The notes under the pieces were generated by a model, which was not told the origin of the DNA, ran no database searches, and saw only the letters and a list, made by a program, of their open reading frames with translations. A stretch of DNA of 64,000 bases, taken from NCBI RefSeq assembly GCF_002847445.1, contig NZ_CP025430.1, positions 868,001 through 932,000 on the forward strand. The letters run 5' to 3'. Made by a program: the position numbers and the translations under genes. Shown one piece after another: positions 25,067 through 34,252 of the stretch (position 1 is the first letter of the stretch; every line of letters starts with the position of its first letter). The stretch comes from Paracoccus zhejiangensis (lineage in GTDB: Bacteria; Pseudomonadota; Alphaproteobacteria; Rhodobacterales; Rhodobacteraceae).

Positions 25067-26067
25067 GCCGGGCCGAGGACGCGCGCCACATGGCCCATGC
25101 GCTGCGCCTGGCGCGGCGTGGCCTGGGCAATGTCTGGCCGAACCCGGCCGTGGGTTGCGTGCTGATCCGGGATGGCCACGTGGTCGGGCGCGGCTGGACG
25201 CAACCCGGCGGGCGTCCCCATGCCGAGCGGGTTGCGCTGGATCAGGCCGGTGCACTTGCCCGCGGTGCGACCGCCTATGTGACCCTGGAACCCTGCGCCC
25301 ATCACGGCCGCACGCCGCCCTGCGCCGAGGCGCTGGTGGCGGCGGGGGTTGCGCGCGTGGTCAGCGCCATGACCGATCCCGATCCGCGCGTGGCCGGGCG
25401 CGGCCATGCGATCCTACGCGCGGCCGGCGTTGAGGTGGAGGAAGGGGTGCGCGAGGCCGAGGCCCGGGCGCTGCAAGCCGGCTTCCTGTCGCGGATCGAA
25501 CGTGGGCGGCCCTGGCTGGTGCTGAAGCTCGCTGCCAGTTTCGATGGCCGCATCGCCACGGCGACGGGCGAAAGCCATTGGATCACCGGGCCGGCGGCGC
25601 GCGCTCATGTCCACGGACTGCGGCTGATGAGTGACGCGGTGATGGTCGGCGGCGGTACGGCACGCGCCGACCGCCCCTCGCTGAACGTCCGCGGCTTTGG
25701 CGCGGTGCGCCAGCCGGTGCGGGTAGTGGTGTCATCCGGTGATCTGCCCGATCTGCCGCCGGAGGGGCCGGATTTCGGGCCGCTCTGGCAGGTCTCGGGC
25801 GATCCTGCAGAGCTAATGGCCGACCTTGGCGCGCGCGGGTTGACCCGCGTCTTCTGCGAGGGTGGCGGGGTTCTGGCGGCCTCGCTTCTGCGCGCCGGGC
25901 TGGTCGATGAACTGATCGGCTATACCGCCGGGGTGGTGCTGGGCGCCGAAGGCCTGGCCTCGGTCGGGGCGATGGATCTCGCATCGCTGGCCGATGCACC
26001 GCGTTTTCGGCTGGTCGAAAGCCGCCGCATCGGCGCCGACTTGTTCCACCGCTGGCTCAGGGCTTAG
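25063..26067 (+). CDS. ribD: Bifunctional riboflavin deaminase/reductase RibD
   Basis: 334 residues starting at GTG 25063 inside the nrdR stop. The N-terminal zinc deaminase domain has HAE at 53-55 and the cysteines C78 and C87 ([17 protein letters not shown]). The C-terminal reductase domain starts near residue 145 ([36 protein letters not shown]; a separate longer stretch of the same fold ends with [13 protein letters not shown]). It carries out the second and third steps of riboflavin synthesis. The other rib genes resume only at 30.9 kb, after three capsule genes on the other strand; its end overlaps kpsC by 4 bases. Confidence 0.95.
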   Translation: MSRAEDARHMAHALRLARRGLGNVWPNPAVGCVLIRDGHVVGRGWTQPGGRPHAERVALDQAGALARGATAYVTLEPCAHHGRTPPCAEALVAAGVARVVSAMTDPDPRVAGRGHAILRAAGVEVEEGVREAEARALQAGFLSRIERGRPWLVLKLAASFDGRIATATGESHWITGPAARAHVHGLRLMSDAVMVGGGTARADRPSLNVRGFGAVRQPVRVVVSSGDLPDLPPEGPDFGPLWQVSGDPAELMADLGARGLTRVFCEGGGVLAASLLRAGLVDELIGYTAGVVLGAEGLASVGAMDLASLADAPRFRLVESRRIGADLFHRWLRA

Positions 26068-28058
26068 CGCCGCCAGAGCCAGGCATGACCGGCCAGCGCG
26101 CCCTGCGCCTTGGCCAGAAGGCGCAGCGCCGGGCCGCCGCGCGGGGCATCGGGATCGGCGAGACGCACCAGCGCGGTTTCCGGCGGGCAGGGCAACCCGC
26201 TGACCGGGTCGAGATAGCGCGGATAGGCGATCAGCACGGCATGGGCCAGCGCGGCGAGGCTGGGACGGGCCTGCCGCCGGTCGGGGATGTTGCCCAGATC
26301 GCGGGTCAGGCCCCAGCCGGCATAGAAGGGAGCGCCGAGGGTCGTGACGGGCACCCCACGCAACAGCGCCTCGAACCCCAGCGTCGAGGTGATGGTCCAG
26401 ACCTCGTCGACCTGGTCCAGAAGCGCGACCGGATCGGCCTTGCGGGCGACGTGATCGGCGAGGCGGGCCAGATCGACTTCGGCGATGAGACCGGGGCGCA
26501 AGCCGGCCTCGACATCGGGATGCGGCTTGTAGATCAGCCTTGCATCCGGGTTCTCGGCGCGGGTGCGCTCCAGCAGTGCGAGGTTGGTGCGCTCGGTGCC
26601 AGCGCCAAGGCGGATCGAGGCGTCATCCTCGACCTGACCGGGCACGAGGATCAACCGTCCGGGACCGTCGGGTAGCCGCGCGGACGCTCCCGCGAGATTG
26701 TATTTCGACAGCCGCGCGGCCCGGATGGCCGCGACCAGCGCCACCGCCCGCGCTTCGCCGTCCGGTGGCGGGCCTTGGGCGATCAGCCCTTCCAGCCGGC
26801 TTTCGCGCGTCGGGTCGTAATAGATACCGAGATCATCGGCGACCAGCGACAGCGGCGGCGTCAGTTCCGCGCCGAGGCCGCGCGAGCGCAAAAAACCGTC
26901 CTCGACCCGGATCGCCTGTGGAACCTCGTCGGCGCGGTTGGCCCAGGCCAGCGTGACCTCGGGGCCGGGGGTCTTGGTGAAGCGGACGCCTTGCCCATCG
27001 CCAAAGGCGCGGGCGATGAAGGGACGTTTCCAGAGCCGCATCCCGTAGGCCAGATGGCCCGCGTGGTCCTGACGGAAGGCGCGGGCCTCGGCCTCGATCT
27101 GGTTCAGCGCGCCGTTGAAATCGGTCAGCCGGTCAAGGCAGGGGTCATACCATGTGGGCGCCAGCAGGTGGCTCGCGGCGAACAGCGCCTCGCGACTGGC
27201 ACTGCCGCGCGGTGCCGCGGTTTCGTCATGGGTCAGGCCCCAACCCGCATAGAAGGGCGCGCCGAAAATCCGTGGGCGGTGGCCGGCCAGCAGCGCCTCG
27301 TAGCCAAGCTGGCTGCTGATGGCATAGACGGCATCGCCATTTTCGACCAGTTTCCAGGGCGAGACGGGGCCATCACTGAACGCGTCGCCGGGTCGCAGGT
27401 CATCGCGGGTGAAATGGCCGGGTCGCAACCCGGCGGCGGTTTCGGGATGGCTGCGGATCAGCACCGGCTTGCCCGGGTTCTCGTCGCGCGCTGCCGCCAG
27501 CATCTGCAGGAACTCGGCGCGCCCGGCGCCCAGCAGCGAGGCATCGCCACGGGTCTGGTCGATCACCAGCACATAGCCGGCGCGGGGCAGGGGGGCACCC
27601 TGCAGATGGGCGTTGTATTTCGACAGGTCGGCGGCGCGAAGGCGGGCAATGGCCTCGGCGGCACGGTCCTCATGTGCCGCGCCTTGGGCCACCAGCGACG
27701 TGATCAGCGACGGGCGCGACGGGTCGAAATGCAGCCCCAGCGGGTCGATCAGCAAACCGACCGGGCCACGCCGGCCAAGCGGCGTCTTGCTGCGCCCCGG
27801 CAGGACCGAGCGCAGGAAGGCATCTTCGACGGTTACAATCGGTGCGCCCCGGCGCGCTGAGACGGCGCGGCCGCGCCATGCGGTGGGCGAGGCCCCCCAG
27901 ATGCCGACCGGATCGCCGGGACCGGGCAGGCCGGCGGTGATCTGCCAGCCGGCCAGTGCCATGATGCGCTTCAGGCGTGGCCGCAGCCAGAAGCCGCCAT
28001 TGTAAACAAAAAGCCGCCGGACGATTGGCCCGGCGGCATCTTGGCCGGTCGATGGCAT
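26064..28058 (-). CDS. kpsC: Capsule polysaccharide biosynthesis protein KpsC (beta-Kdo transferase)
   Basis: 664 residues from ATG 28058. KpsC adds beta-linked Kdo residues to the lipid anchor of group 2-type capsules. The protein is an internal duplication: both halves carry the same blocks, for example VEDAFLRSVLPG / VEDGFLRSRGLG, LSKYN, IRSHPE / YKPHPD, and GAPFYAGWGLT in each half. This matches the two glycosyltransferase domains of KpsC. It lies 7 bases downstream of the OPX gene in a three-gene minus-strand cluster. The kpsMT ABC exporter genes are not in the window. Confidence 0.92.
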   Translation of the reverse strand: MPSTGQDAAGPIVRRLFVYNGGFWLRPRLKRIMALAGWQITAGLPGPGDPVGIWGASPTAWRGRAVSARRGAPIVTVEDAFLRSVLPGRSKTPLGRRGPVGLLIDPLGLHFDPSRPSLITSLVAQGAAHEDRAAEAIARLRAADLSKYNAHLQGAPLPRAGYVLVIDQTRGDASLLGAGRAEFLQMLAAARDENPGKPVLIRSHPETAAGLRPGHFTRDDLRPGDAFSDGPVSPWKLVENGDAVYAISSQLGYEALLAGHRPRIFGAPFYAGWGLTHDETAAPRGSASREALFAASHLLAPTWYDPCLDRLTDFNGALNQIEAEARAFRQDHAGHLAYGMRLWKRPFIARAFGDGQGVRFTKTPGPEVTLAWANRADEVPQAIRVEDGFLRSRGLGAELTPPLSLVADDLGIYYDPTRESRLEGLIAQGPPPDGEARAVALVAAIRAARLSKYNLAGASARLPDGPGRLILVPGQVEDDASIRLGAGTERTNLALLERTRAENPDARLIYKPHPDVEAGLRPGLIAEVDLARLADHVARKADPVALLDQVDEVWTITSTLGFEALLRGVPVTTLGAPFYAGWGLTRDLGNIPDRRQARPSLAALAHAVLIAYPRYLDPVSGLPCPPETALVRLADPDAPRGGPALRLLAKAQGALAGHAWLWRR

Positions 28059-28065
28059 CGGCGGT

Positions 28066-29199
28066 TTATTCGCCGATGCTGGACAGGCTGTCGGCAGTCG
28101 AAGCGCTGCCTGTAATGGCCGAGAGCGTCTTCTGCCACTGCACATAGGGTGCCTCGGTGACATAGACGGTATCGCCGTCCCGGATCAGGAAGTCGCGGGC
28201 GAGGAACAGACCGTTCGGACGGGTCAGGTCCAGCACATAGGCCATGCGCTGCGTGCCATAGACCGGCTGGCCCAGAACCTGGCTTGCGACCGATTCCGGC
28301 TCGTCGCGCAGCACGAACACGCCCGTCGGATCGGCGAGACTGGACGCGAGACCGCCGACCATCGCGATGGCCTCGATCGCGTTGATCGTCTCGTTGCCAA
28401 GCGGAACGCGGGTCTGGCCGCCAAGCGCGCCAAGGGCGGTGAAGCTGCGCTGGTCCTCTTCGACCAGAACGATGTCGCCGGGGCGCAGGGCGATGTCATT
28501 GGAGGGCGAGGACCACAGCTCGGTCATGCTGACCTTGCCGGCCTCGTTGCCGCGCTTGACGGTGACCACCGCAACCTCGGGTTCGATCGACACACCGCCG
28601 GCGCGCGCCAGCATCGCCGAAAGGGTGCGGGTCGGCCGCTCGATCGGATAGACGCCCTGCGACATGACCTTGCCGATGACCGAGACGGTGGCGCCGTCGC
28701 CGGCCACGCGGGTCACGGTGACCTGCGGGTCGGGGGTCTGGGATGAGAGCCGGTCGGTGATGGTCTGGCGCAGCCGGTCTGGGGTGCTGCCCGCGGCGCG
28801 GATGGTGCCGGCATAGGGCACGAAGATGTTGCCCGAACTGTCGACCTGGATCTGCTGCAACTGGGTCGAGCTGGCGCCGAGCGAGGCCAGAAGCCCGTCA
28901 TCGACGTTTTCCCAGACCGCGATGCCCAGCACGTCGCCCGAGCGGATTTCGTCGGCACCAACGGCGCTGGCCGCCTGGAAGGCCCGGGAGAACCCGTAGG
29001 ACGGCGCGAAATTCGCCGTGCGGGTCACGTGGTTGTTGACGTAAATGATATGCGCATCGCCGCCCCGTTCGACCGAGCCGGCGTAAATTTCACTTTTGCT
29101 GGGACCAGAGCGGGGCAAACCGCAGGCGGCAAGGGCGCAGACTGCAGCCATCATGGCCAGTCGCAGCATGCCACCGCGGCCCATTCTCGGAACTGTCAC
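28066..29199 (-). CDS. Outer-membrane polysaccharide export (OPX) lipoprotein, Wza/KpsD-like
   Basis: 377 residues. A lipoprotein signal (lipobox LAAC, Cys 26) is followed by the polysaccharide-export (Poly_export) domain (about 85-175, including SGDVLGIAVWENVDDGLLASLG and VDSSGNIFVPYAGTIRAAG). SLBB beta-grasp repeats follow, for example VIGKVMSQGVYPIERPTRTLSAMLARAGGV. It forms the outer-membrane channel for capsule export. The start is GTG 29199, nine bases after AGGAG; ATG 29184 is an alternative. It lies between the two Kdo-transferase genes kpsS and kpsC. Confidence 0.9.
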   Translation of the reverse strand: MTVPRMGRGGMLRLAMMAAVCALAACGLPRSGPSKSEIYAGSVERGGDAHIIYVNNHVTRTANFAPSYGFSRAFQAASAVGADEIRSGDVLGIAVWENVDDGLLASLGASSTQLQQIQVDSSGNIFVPYAGTIRAAGSTPDRLRQTITDRLSSQTPDPQVTVTRVAGDGATVSVIGKVMSQGVYPIERPTRTLSAMLARAGGVSIEPEVAVVTVKRGNEAGKVSMTELWSSPSNDIALRPGDIVLVEEDQRSFTALGALGGQTRVPLGNETINAIEAIAMVGGLASSLADPTGVFVLRDEPESVASQVLGQPVYGTQRMAYVLDLTRPNGLFLARDFLIRDGDTVYVTEAPYVQWQKTLSAITGSASTADSLSSIGE

Positions 29200-29298
29200 C
29201 TCGAGATACTCCTGTAGTCAGTTGATTCCCCTCTTGGTGGGGGACGCTTGCCGGGAAGACTAGCGACAGTCTCCCGGCATTGCCATCGTTTTAGCCGC

Positions 29299-30630
29299 TC
29301 AGACCAGTTGATCCGCAAGCTGTTGTCGATGTGCCGCACAGCCGTCAGCCAGCGCCTCATAGGGATCTGCGGGGGCCAGCATCATGTCGACGATGTGACG
29401 CAGTGCCGGGGCCCGGGATCTGGCGGCGTAGAAGCCACCGGGGATCTGGCTGGTATGCAGCAGGTAGGACCGATAGGTGCGATAGGCCCGGCTGCTGGGC
29501 GGTTGCGGGTTCTTGATGAACTCGCCGATCGACTGGGGTGAAACCAGCTCGGGCTTGTCATAGACGCCGCGTCCCATGACCTTGACCGGCAGTCCGCGCC
29601 ACAGCGCCTGCTGCGCAGCGGTCGAGTTCACCGTGATCGCGGCGCGGGCCTGGCTGAGCAATTGCGCCAGCTTGCCGCCGCGCAGGTAATGCACCCGGTC
29701 GCTGATGCCCAGTTCGGCTGCCTTGGCAAAGATGTTGCGCCGGTTGCGCGAGCGGCCATCCTCGAGCGGATGGGCCTTGAAGACCATGTGGTGATGCTGC
29801 GCCGCGCTGCGGGCGAATTCCGTCAGGCATTCGTCGGTGAATTCCTTCATCCGGTCATAGGAGGAATGGGCGCGGAAACTGGAATCATGCTCCAGCTGCA
29901 TCAGCACCAGATGATAGGGGAAGCCGCCGCGGCGGATCCGGCGCGACTCGATCCAGCTCTGGATCATGAACAGCGGGCTGAGCAGCAGCTTGCGCAGCTG
30001 CAGATGGAATTCCTCCATCACGCTGATCTCGCGGTGGCTGCGATAGCCAGGGTATTTGCGGTTCGCGACCAGCACCAGGAAATGGTAGAAGGCGCCGTAG
30101 AACTTGTGCTGGTTCACGTCACCCCAGCGCGCCGGCGGACGCAGGGTCTCGTCATCGACATCCTTCAGCGCGTCCTGCATCTCGGGCAGGTCGATCTGCA
30201 TCAGCCGCGAATGGCCGTTGGAACCGCCCCGCTCGTAGGTGACCCAGTAGGGGCGCAGATAGCCCTCTTCGACCACATGCAGCGTCAGGCCGTGCAGGCG
30301 CGCAGCAGCGCGGGCGGCGGCATGGGCCGGGCGCACATCGCCGTAAAGCACGATGTCGGTGATGCCGCGTTCGGCGATGATGCGTTCAAGATGCTCGGGC
30401 CAGGTCTGGATCGGGCCGGCATGGCGGATATAGCGCGCCTTGTCGGACCAGAAGAATTCGTCACCGGCATTGAAACCTGCGCGCCAGACGGTCGCCCCGG
30501 CGGCGCGCAGCTGTTTTCCCAGCCTGTCGAAGAAGGGACCATGCGGCCCTTGCAACAGCAGGAATGTCCGTGGTTCGTCCGGTCCGCGCCGGCCAACGGA
30601 GAAGATCGATTCTATGTGTTTCTGATACAT
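29299..30630 (-). CDS. kpsS: Capsule polysaccharide protein KpsS (Kdo transferase)
   Basis: 443 residues from ATG 30630 (MYQKHIESIF); ATG 30687 would add 19 residues and cannot be excluded. KpsS transfers the first Kdo onto phosphatidylglycerol in capsule lipid-anchor synthesis. Shared blocks with the family are FLLLQGPHGPFFDRLG near the N-terminus, LYGDVRPAHAAARAAA, VVEEGYLRPYWVTYERGG, and the C-terminal FKAHPLEDGR and TVNSTAAQQALWRGLPVKVMG. It is first in the minus-strand capsule cluster, divergent from ribE with a 238-base gap holding both promoters. Confidence 0.9.
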   Translation of the reverse strand: MYQKHIESIFSVGRRGPDEPRTFLLLQGPHGPFFDRLGKQLRAAGATVWRAGFNAGDEFFWSDKARYIRHAGPIQTWPEHLERIIAERGITDIVLYGDVRPAHAAARAAARLHGLTLHVVEEGYLRPYWVTYERGGSNGHSRLMQIDLPEMQDALKDVDDETLRPPARWGDVNQHKFYGAFYHFLVLVANRKYPGYRSHREISVMEEFHLQLRKLLLSPLFMIQSWIESRRIRRGGFPYHLVLMQLEHDSSFRAHSSYDRMKEFTDECLTEFARSAAQHHHMVFKAHPLEDGRSRNRRNIFAKAAELGISDRVHYLRGGKLAQLLSQARAAITVNSTAAQQALWRGLPVKVMGRGVYDKPELVSPQSIGEFIKNPQPPSSRAYRTYRSYLLHTSQIPGGFYAARSRAPALRHIVDMMLAPADPYEALADGCAAHRQQLADQLV

Positions 30631-30868
30631 CTGCCCTGTGGAACCAAACTGGAAAACCGTAAAAAGGTCCGGAGGGCAGGCGGGCATAAACGCCGATCCG
30701 GGGTACAGGCTTTAAGTTGCATGGAAGCGATTTCAAATCCAGCCGCTCTGTCGCAAAACTGTCTAAAATGACAGGTTTGATGTGCAGATTTGCGGTGAAT
30801 GCAGGTGCTTGAACGCCTTGGAGCAATCGCCTACCTCATTTTCAGCAAGCGAAGGCAGGGGTCAGGAC

Positions 30869-31462
30869 ATGTTCACGGGAATCATCACGGATATCGGCGA
30901 AGTACGCGTGGTCGAGCAGCGCGGCGACCTGAGGGCGCGGATCGGCTGTTCCTATGACATGGCCGGGGTCGATATCGGCGCTTCGATTGCCTGTGAAGGC
31001 GTCTGTCTGACGGTCGTCGCGAAGGGAAGCGACTGGTTCGATGTCGATATTTCGGCCGAGACCATCGGCAAGACCAATATCGGCACCCGCGACTGGCAGC
31101 CCGGCCACCGGCTGAACCTCGAGCGCGCGCTGCGCGTGGGGGACGAGCTGGGCGGCCATATCGTCAGCGGTCATGTCGATGGCGTGGCCACCATCGAGGA
31201 AATGCATGACGAGGGTGACTCGGTGCGCTTCACCTTTGCCGCGCCGCCCTCGCTGGCCCGCTTCATCGCCTCCAAGGGGTCGGTGGCGCTGAACGGAACC
31301 TCGCTGACCGTGAACGAGGTCGAGGGCAACCGCTTCGGTGTGAACATCATCCCGCACACGCAGGAGGTCACCACCTGGGGCGATGCGGCGGTGGGCGACG
31401 CGGTCAATCTCGAGATCGACACGCTGGCGCGCTATGTCGCGCGGTTGGCCGAGGCGGGCTGA
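30869..31462 (+). CDS. ribE: Riboflavin synthase RibE (alpha subunit)
   Basis: 197 residues from ATG 30869 (MFTGIITDIGEV); the frame upstream to 30782 is not supported. The two tandem lumazine-binding domains are evident from IACEGVCLTVV and GSVALNGTSLTVNEV, and from HIVSGHVDGVATIEEM. It dismutates two dimethylribityllumazine molecules to riboflavin. The 238-base gap upstream has no FMN-riboswitch signature. It is followed 5 bases later by an unknown gene and then ribB and ribH. Confidence 0.96.
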   Translation: MFTGIITDIGEVRVVEQRGDLRARIGCSYDMAGVDIGASIACEGVCLTVVAKGSDWFDVDISAETIGKTNIGTRDWQPGHRLNLERALRVGDELGGHIVSGHVDGVATIEEMHDEGDSVRFTFAAPPSLARFIASKGSVALNGTSLTVNEVEGNRFGVNIIPHTQEVTTWGDAAVGDAVNLEIDTLARYVARLAEAG

Positions 31463-31467
31463 GGGCG

Positions 31468-32040
31468 ATGGGCGCGGGGATCGGGCATAACCGCGGGCCG
31501 GAGGTCGAGGGCGCAAGCTGGCGCGCGACCTGCTGGCGGCGTGCGCGGGCCGATCTACTGGGGCCGCGCCTGCCGGTCGAGGTGGTGCGCACCCGGGTGG
31601 CACGGGCCAAGGCGCTGGGGCTCGACTACAAGACCTATGCCGGCGTCCGGGCAACAACCGGGCGCGACCTGGTGGCCTTCCTCTTTTCCTCGAACGGGCT
31701 TGCGGTCTTCCGCGACAGCCAGTCACCTGATCCGCTGCGGGTCGCGCGGATCGCCGGACTGGCGGCCGACCGGCATCTGGGTGCCGCACCGGGACTGGAC
31801 CCGGCGACGCTTGGCGCAAGGATCGGCGCGGTGTCCGCCCGTCCGCTGATGCCCTTCGGCACGAGCTGGACCGGGATGCGCGACGAGATGAAGGCCTGGC
31901 TGAAGGCCGAGGGCCTGCCCGGCGACGGGGTGCTGATGATCGGCGAAACCGAGCACGAGCGCGAGATGATGGCGGCGGGCGGGCTCGCTGGTTTTCTCAG
32001 CGGTCAGGATTACTTTGAAGGCAATCGCAGAAGCCTTTGA
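31468..32040 (+). CDS. Conserved hypothetical protein within the riboflavin operon
   Basis: 190 residues starting 5 bases after ribE and ending 69 bases before ribB. The N-terminus MGAGIGHNRGPE carries the GIGHNRGP motif found at the start of many small alphaproteobacterial proteins. The rest (RVARAKALGLDYKTYAGVRATTGRDLVAFLFSSNGLAVF) looks alpha/beta and globular, with no membrane segment. The C-terminal VLMIGETEHEREMMAAGGLAGFLSGQDYF resembles a Rossmann-type strand-loop-helix. I cannot assign a function. A flavin-related role is suggested only by position. Confidence 0.75.
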   Translation: MGAGIGHNRGPEVEGASWRATCWRRARADLLGPRLPVEVVRTRVARAKALGLDYKTYAGVRATTGRDLVAFLFSSNGLAVFRDSQSPDPLRVARIAGLAADRHLGAAPGLDPATLGARIGAVSARPLMPFGTSWTGMRDEMKAWLKAEGLPGDGVLMIGETEHEREMMAAGGLAGFLSGQDYFEGNRRSL

Positions 32041-32109
32041 CGCGGCGCAAGCTCTGGCTCTTTGCCGGGCCTTGGGCTAGACCGCAGGGCAGCAGCGTAG
32101 GGGCGAACC

Positions 32110-33228
32110 ATGCAGTATGAAAAACCCGGCCCGGTCGAGCGTGACTGGTCTGACGCCATTTCCGGTGTGGAAGAGATCATCGATGACGCCCGGAACGGCC
32201 GGATGTTCATCCTCGTCGATCACGAGGATCGCGAGAACGAGGGCGACCTGGTCATCCCGGCGCAGATGGCGACACCGAACGCGATCAATTTCATGGCGAC
32301 GCATGGGCGCGGGCTGATCTGCCTGGCGCTGCCGGGCGATCGCATCGACGCGCTTGGCCTGACGCTGATGAGCCCCAAGAACTCGTCGCGCCACGAGACC
32401 GCCTTCACCATGTCGATCGAGGCGCGCGAGGGCGTGACCACCGGCATCTCGGCCCATGACCGGGCGCGGACCGTCGCCGTGGCCATCGACCCGACCAAGG
32501 GCGCGGGCGACATCGCCACGCCGGGCCATGTCTTCCCGCTGCGCGCCCGCGAGGGTGGCGTGCTTGTACGCGCCGGCCATACCGAGGCCGCCGTGGACAT
32601 CGCGCGACTTGCCGGGCTGAACGCTTCTGGTGTGATCTGCGAGATCATGAACGACGATGGCAGCATGGCGCGCCTGCCCGACCTGGTGGCCTTTGCCCAG
32701 AGGCACGGGCTGAAGATCGGCACCATCAGCGACCTGATCGCCTATCGCCGCCGCCACGACAACCTGATCGCCGAGCGGGCGCAGAAGGCCGTCCATTCGG
32801 TCCATGGTGGCGACTGGATGATGCGCATCTTCGCCGACGAGACCCGCGGCGCCGAGCATATCGTGCTGACCAAGGGCGATCTCTCGACGCCCGAGCCGGT
32901 GCTGGTCAGGATGCACTCGCTGGAACCCCTGCATGACGTGCTGGGCATCGGTCGCGAAAGCGCCGGCACGCTTGGCGCGGCGATGGAGGAAATCGGCCGC
33001 GAGGGCCGGGGCGTGGTGGTGCTGATCCGCGATCTGAACAACACCATCACCGTTCCGGGCGAGGCCAGCCCCAACACGCTGCGGCAATACGGGCTTGGGG
33101 CGCAGATCCTGTCGGCGCTTGGCCTCTGCGAGCTGATCCTCTTGTCGAACTCGGCACCGACCCGGGTGGTGGGGCTTGACGCCTATGGGCTTTCGATCCA
33201 TTCCACCCGCCCGATCCCGAAGGACTGA
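32110..33228 (+). CDS. ribB: 3,4-Dihydroxy-2-butanone 4-phosphate synthase RibB with degenerate RibA-like domain
   Basis: 372 residues. The N-terminal RibB domain (about 10-210) is intact: LVDHEDRENEGDLVIPA, the THGRGLICLAL loop and HVFPLRAREGGVLVRAGHTEAAVDI. The C-terminal half aligns with GTP cyclohydrolase II but lacks its catalytic features. The zinc motif that normally reads CLTGD...RCDCG is here LEPLHDVLGIGRESAG, and the GRGIGL loop is LNNTITV. It should therefore make only dihydroxybutanone phosphate, and a separate ribA is needed elsewhere. ribH follows 5 bases downstream. Confidence 0.93.
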   Translation: MQYEKPGPVERDWSDAISGVEEIIDDARNGRMFILVDHEDRENEGDLVIPAQMATPNAINFMATHGRGLICLALPGDRIDALGLTLMSPKNSSRHETAFTMSIEAREGVTTGISAHDRARTVAVAIDPTKGAGDIATPGHVFPLRAREGGVLVRAGHTEAAVDIARLAGLNASGVICEIMNDDGSMARLPDLVAFAQRHGLKIGTISDLIAYRRRHDNLIAERAQKAVHSVHGGDWMMRIFADETRGAEHIVLTKGDLSTPEPVLVRMHSLEPLHDVLGIGRESAGTLGAAMEEIGREGRGVVVLIRDLNNTITVPGEASPNTLRQYGLGAQILSALGLCELILLSNSAPTRVVGLDAYGLSIHSTRPIPKD

Positions 33229-33233
33229 CCGCC

Positions 33234-33782
33234 ATGGCCTCGAATACCGAACATCACCAGCTTGACCTGCCGAGCTTTGACGCCCCCGTGCGGCTGCTGA
33301 TCGTGGTGGCCCCCTATTACAAGGCCATTGCCGAGGGGATGATCGCCGGCGCGCGCGCCACCGCCGAGGCGGCGGGTGCCACGGTTGACCTGATCGAGGT
33401 GCCGGGCGCGCTGGAGATCCCGACCGCCATCGGCATGGCCGGGCGGCTGGCGAATTACGACGGCTTCGTGGCGCTTGGCTGCGTGGTCCGGGGCGAGACG
33501 ACGCATTACGACACAGTCTGCAATGACAGCTCGCGCGGGCTGACGCTGCTGGGCCTGCAGGGGCTGGCCATCGGCAATGGCATCCTGACGGTCGAGAACA
33601 TGGCGCAGGCCGAAGTGCGGGCTGACCCCAACGGCCAGAACAAGGGCGGCGGCGCGGCGGCAGCGGCGCTGCACTTGATCGCGCTCAGCCGGAAATGGGG
33701 CGGCGGTGCAAAGCCGGGTGGCAAGCGCGATCATGACGTGATCCGGCTGGCCGGTGAGTTGGAAGGATCGGGCCGGGCATGA
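33234..33782 (+). CDS. ribH: 6,7-Dimethyl-8-ribityllumazine synthase RibH
   Basis: 182 residues. RibH joins dihydroxybutanone phosphate to the ribitylamino-uracil, the penultimate riboflavin step. Signatures are the N-terminal VAPYYKAIAEGMIAGA, VPGALEIPTAI, GCVVRGETTHYDTVCND and the C-terminal AEVRADPNGQNKGGGAAAAAL. It is slightly longer than the usual ~155 residues because of a C-terminal extension. The stop overlaps the nusB start by ATGA, so nusB is coupled to riboflavin synthesis here, as in other alphaproteobacteria. Confidence 0.95.
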   Translation: MASNTEHHQLDLPSFDAPVRLLIVVAPYYKAIAEGMIAGARATAEAAGATVDLIEVPGALEIPTAIGMAGRLANYDGFVALGCVVRGETTHYDTVCNDSSRGLTLLGLQGLAIGNGILTVENMAQAEVRADPNGQNKGGGAAAAALHLIALSRKWGGGAKPGGKRDHDVIRLAGELEGSGRA

Positions 33783-34252
33783 GCAGCGCACGATCAGACG
33801 AAAAGCGCGCGCTGAGTGCAGCCGCGCGCCTCTATGCCGTTCAGGCGCTGTTCCAGATGGAGGCGTCGGGCCAGTCGGCCGACCGGGTGCAGCGCGAGTT
33901 CCGCGATTTCCGCATCGGCGCCGAGGACGAGGGCGGGGTGCAGCCCGAAGCTGACGAGAACCTGTTCCGCCGCATCACCGATGACGCGGTGACCTGGCAG
34001 TCGCGGATCGACCAGTCGACCGACCGGGCTCTGGTGGCGAAATGGCCGATCGACCGCATCGATCCGGTGCTGCGGGCGCTGTTCCGCGCCGCCGGGGCCG
34101 AACTGGTGACGCCCAAGACCCCGCCGCGCGTGGTCATCGTCGAATATGTGAAACTGGCCGAGGCCTTCTTCCCCGAGGGCCGCGAGCCGAAATTCGTGAA
34201 TGCGGTGCTGGATCACATGGCCCATTCCCTGCGCCCGGAGGCGTTTGGCTGA
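33779..34252 (+). CDS. nusB: Transcription antitermination factor NusB
   Basis: 157 residues. NusB with S10 binds boxA RNA and promotes rRNA antitermination. The family pattern is visible in ARLYAVQALFQMEASG, the LVAKWPIDRIDPVLRALFRAAGAEL helix, TPPRVVIVEYVKLAEAFFPEGREPKFVNAVLD and the C-terminal helix. It ends the ribE-ribB-ribH unit with ATGA overlap. A GC-rich inverted repeat (34272-34278 with 34291-34297) lies 19 bases downstream but has no T-run. Confidence 0.95.
   Translation: MSSARSDEKRALSAAARLYAVQALFQMEASGQSADRVQREFRDFRIGAEDEGGVQPEADENLFRRITDDAVTWQSRIDQSTDRALVAKWPIDRIDPVLRALFRAAGAELVTPKTPPRVVIVEYVKLAEAFFPEGREPKFVNAVLDHMAHSLRPEAFG

Noticed and set aside
30631..30868. FMN riboswitch expected upstream of ribE
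   Set aside because: None of the RFN-element conserved blocks is present; only a short CTGTC/GACAG inverted repeat at 30759-30774 was found.
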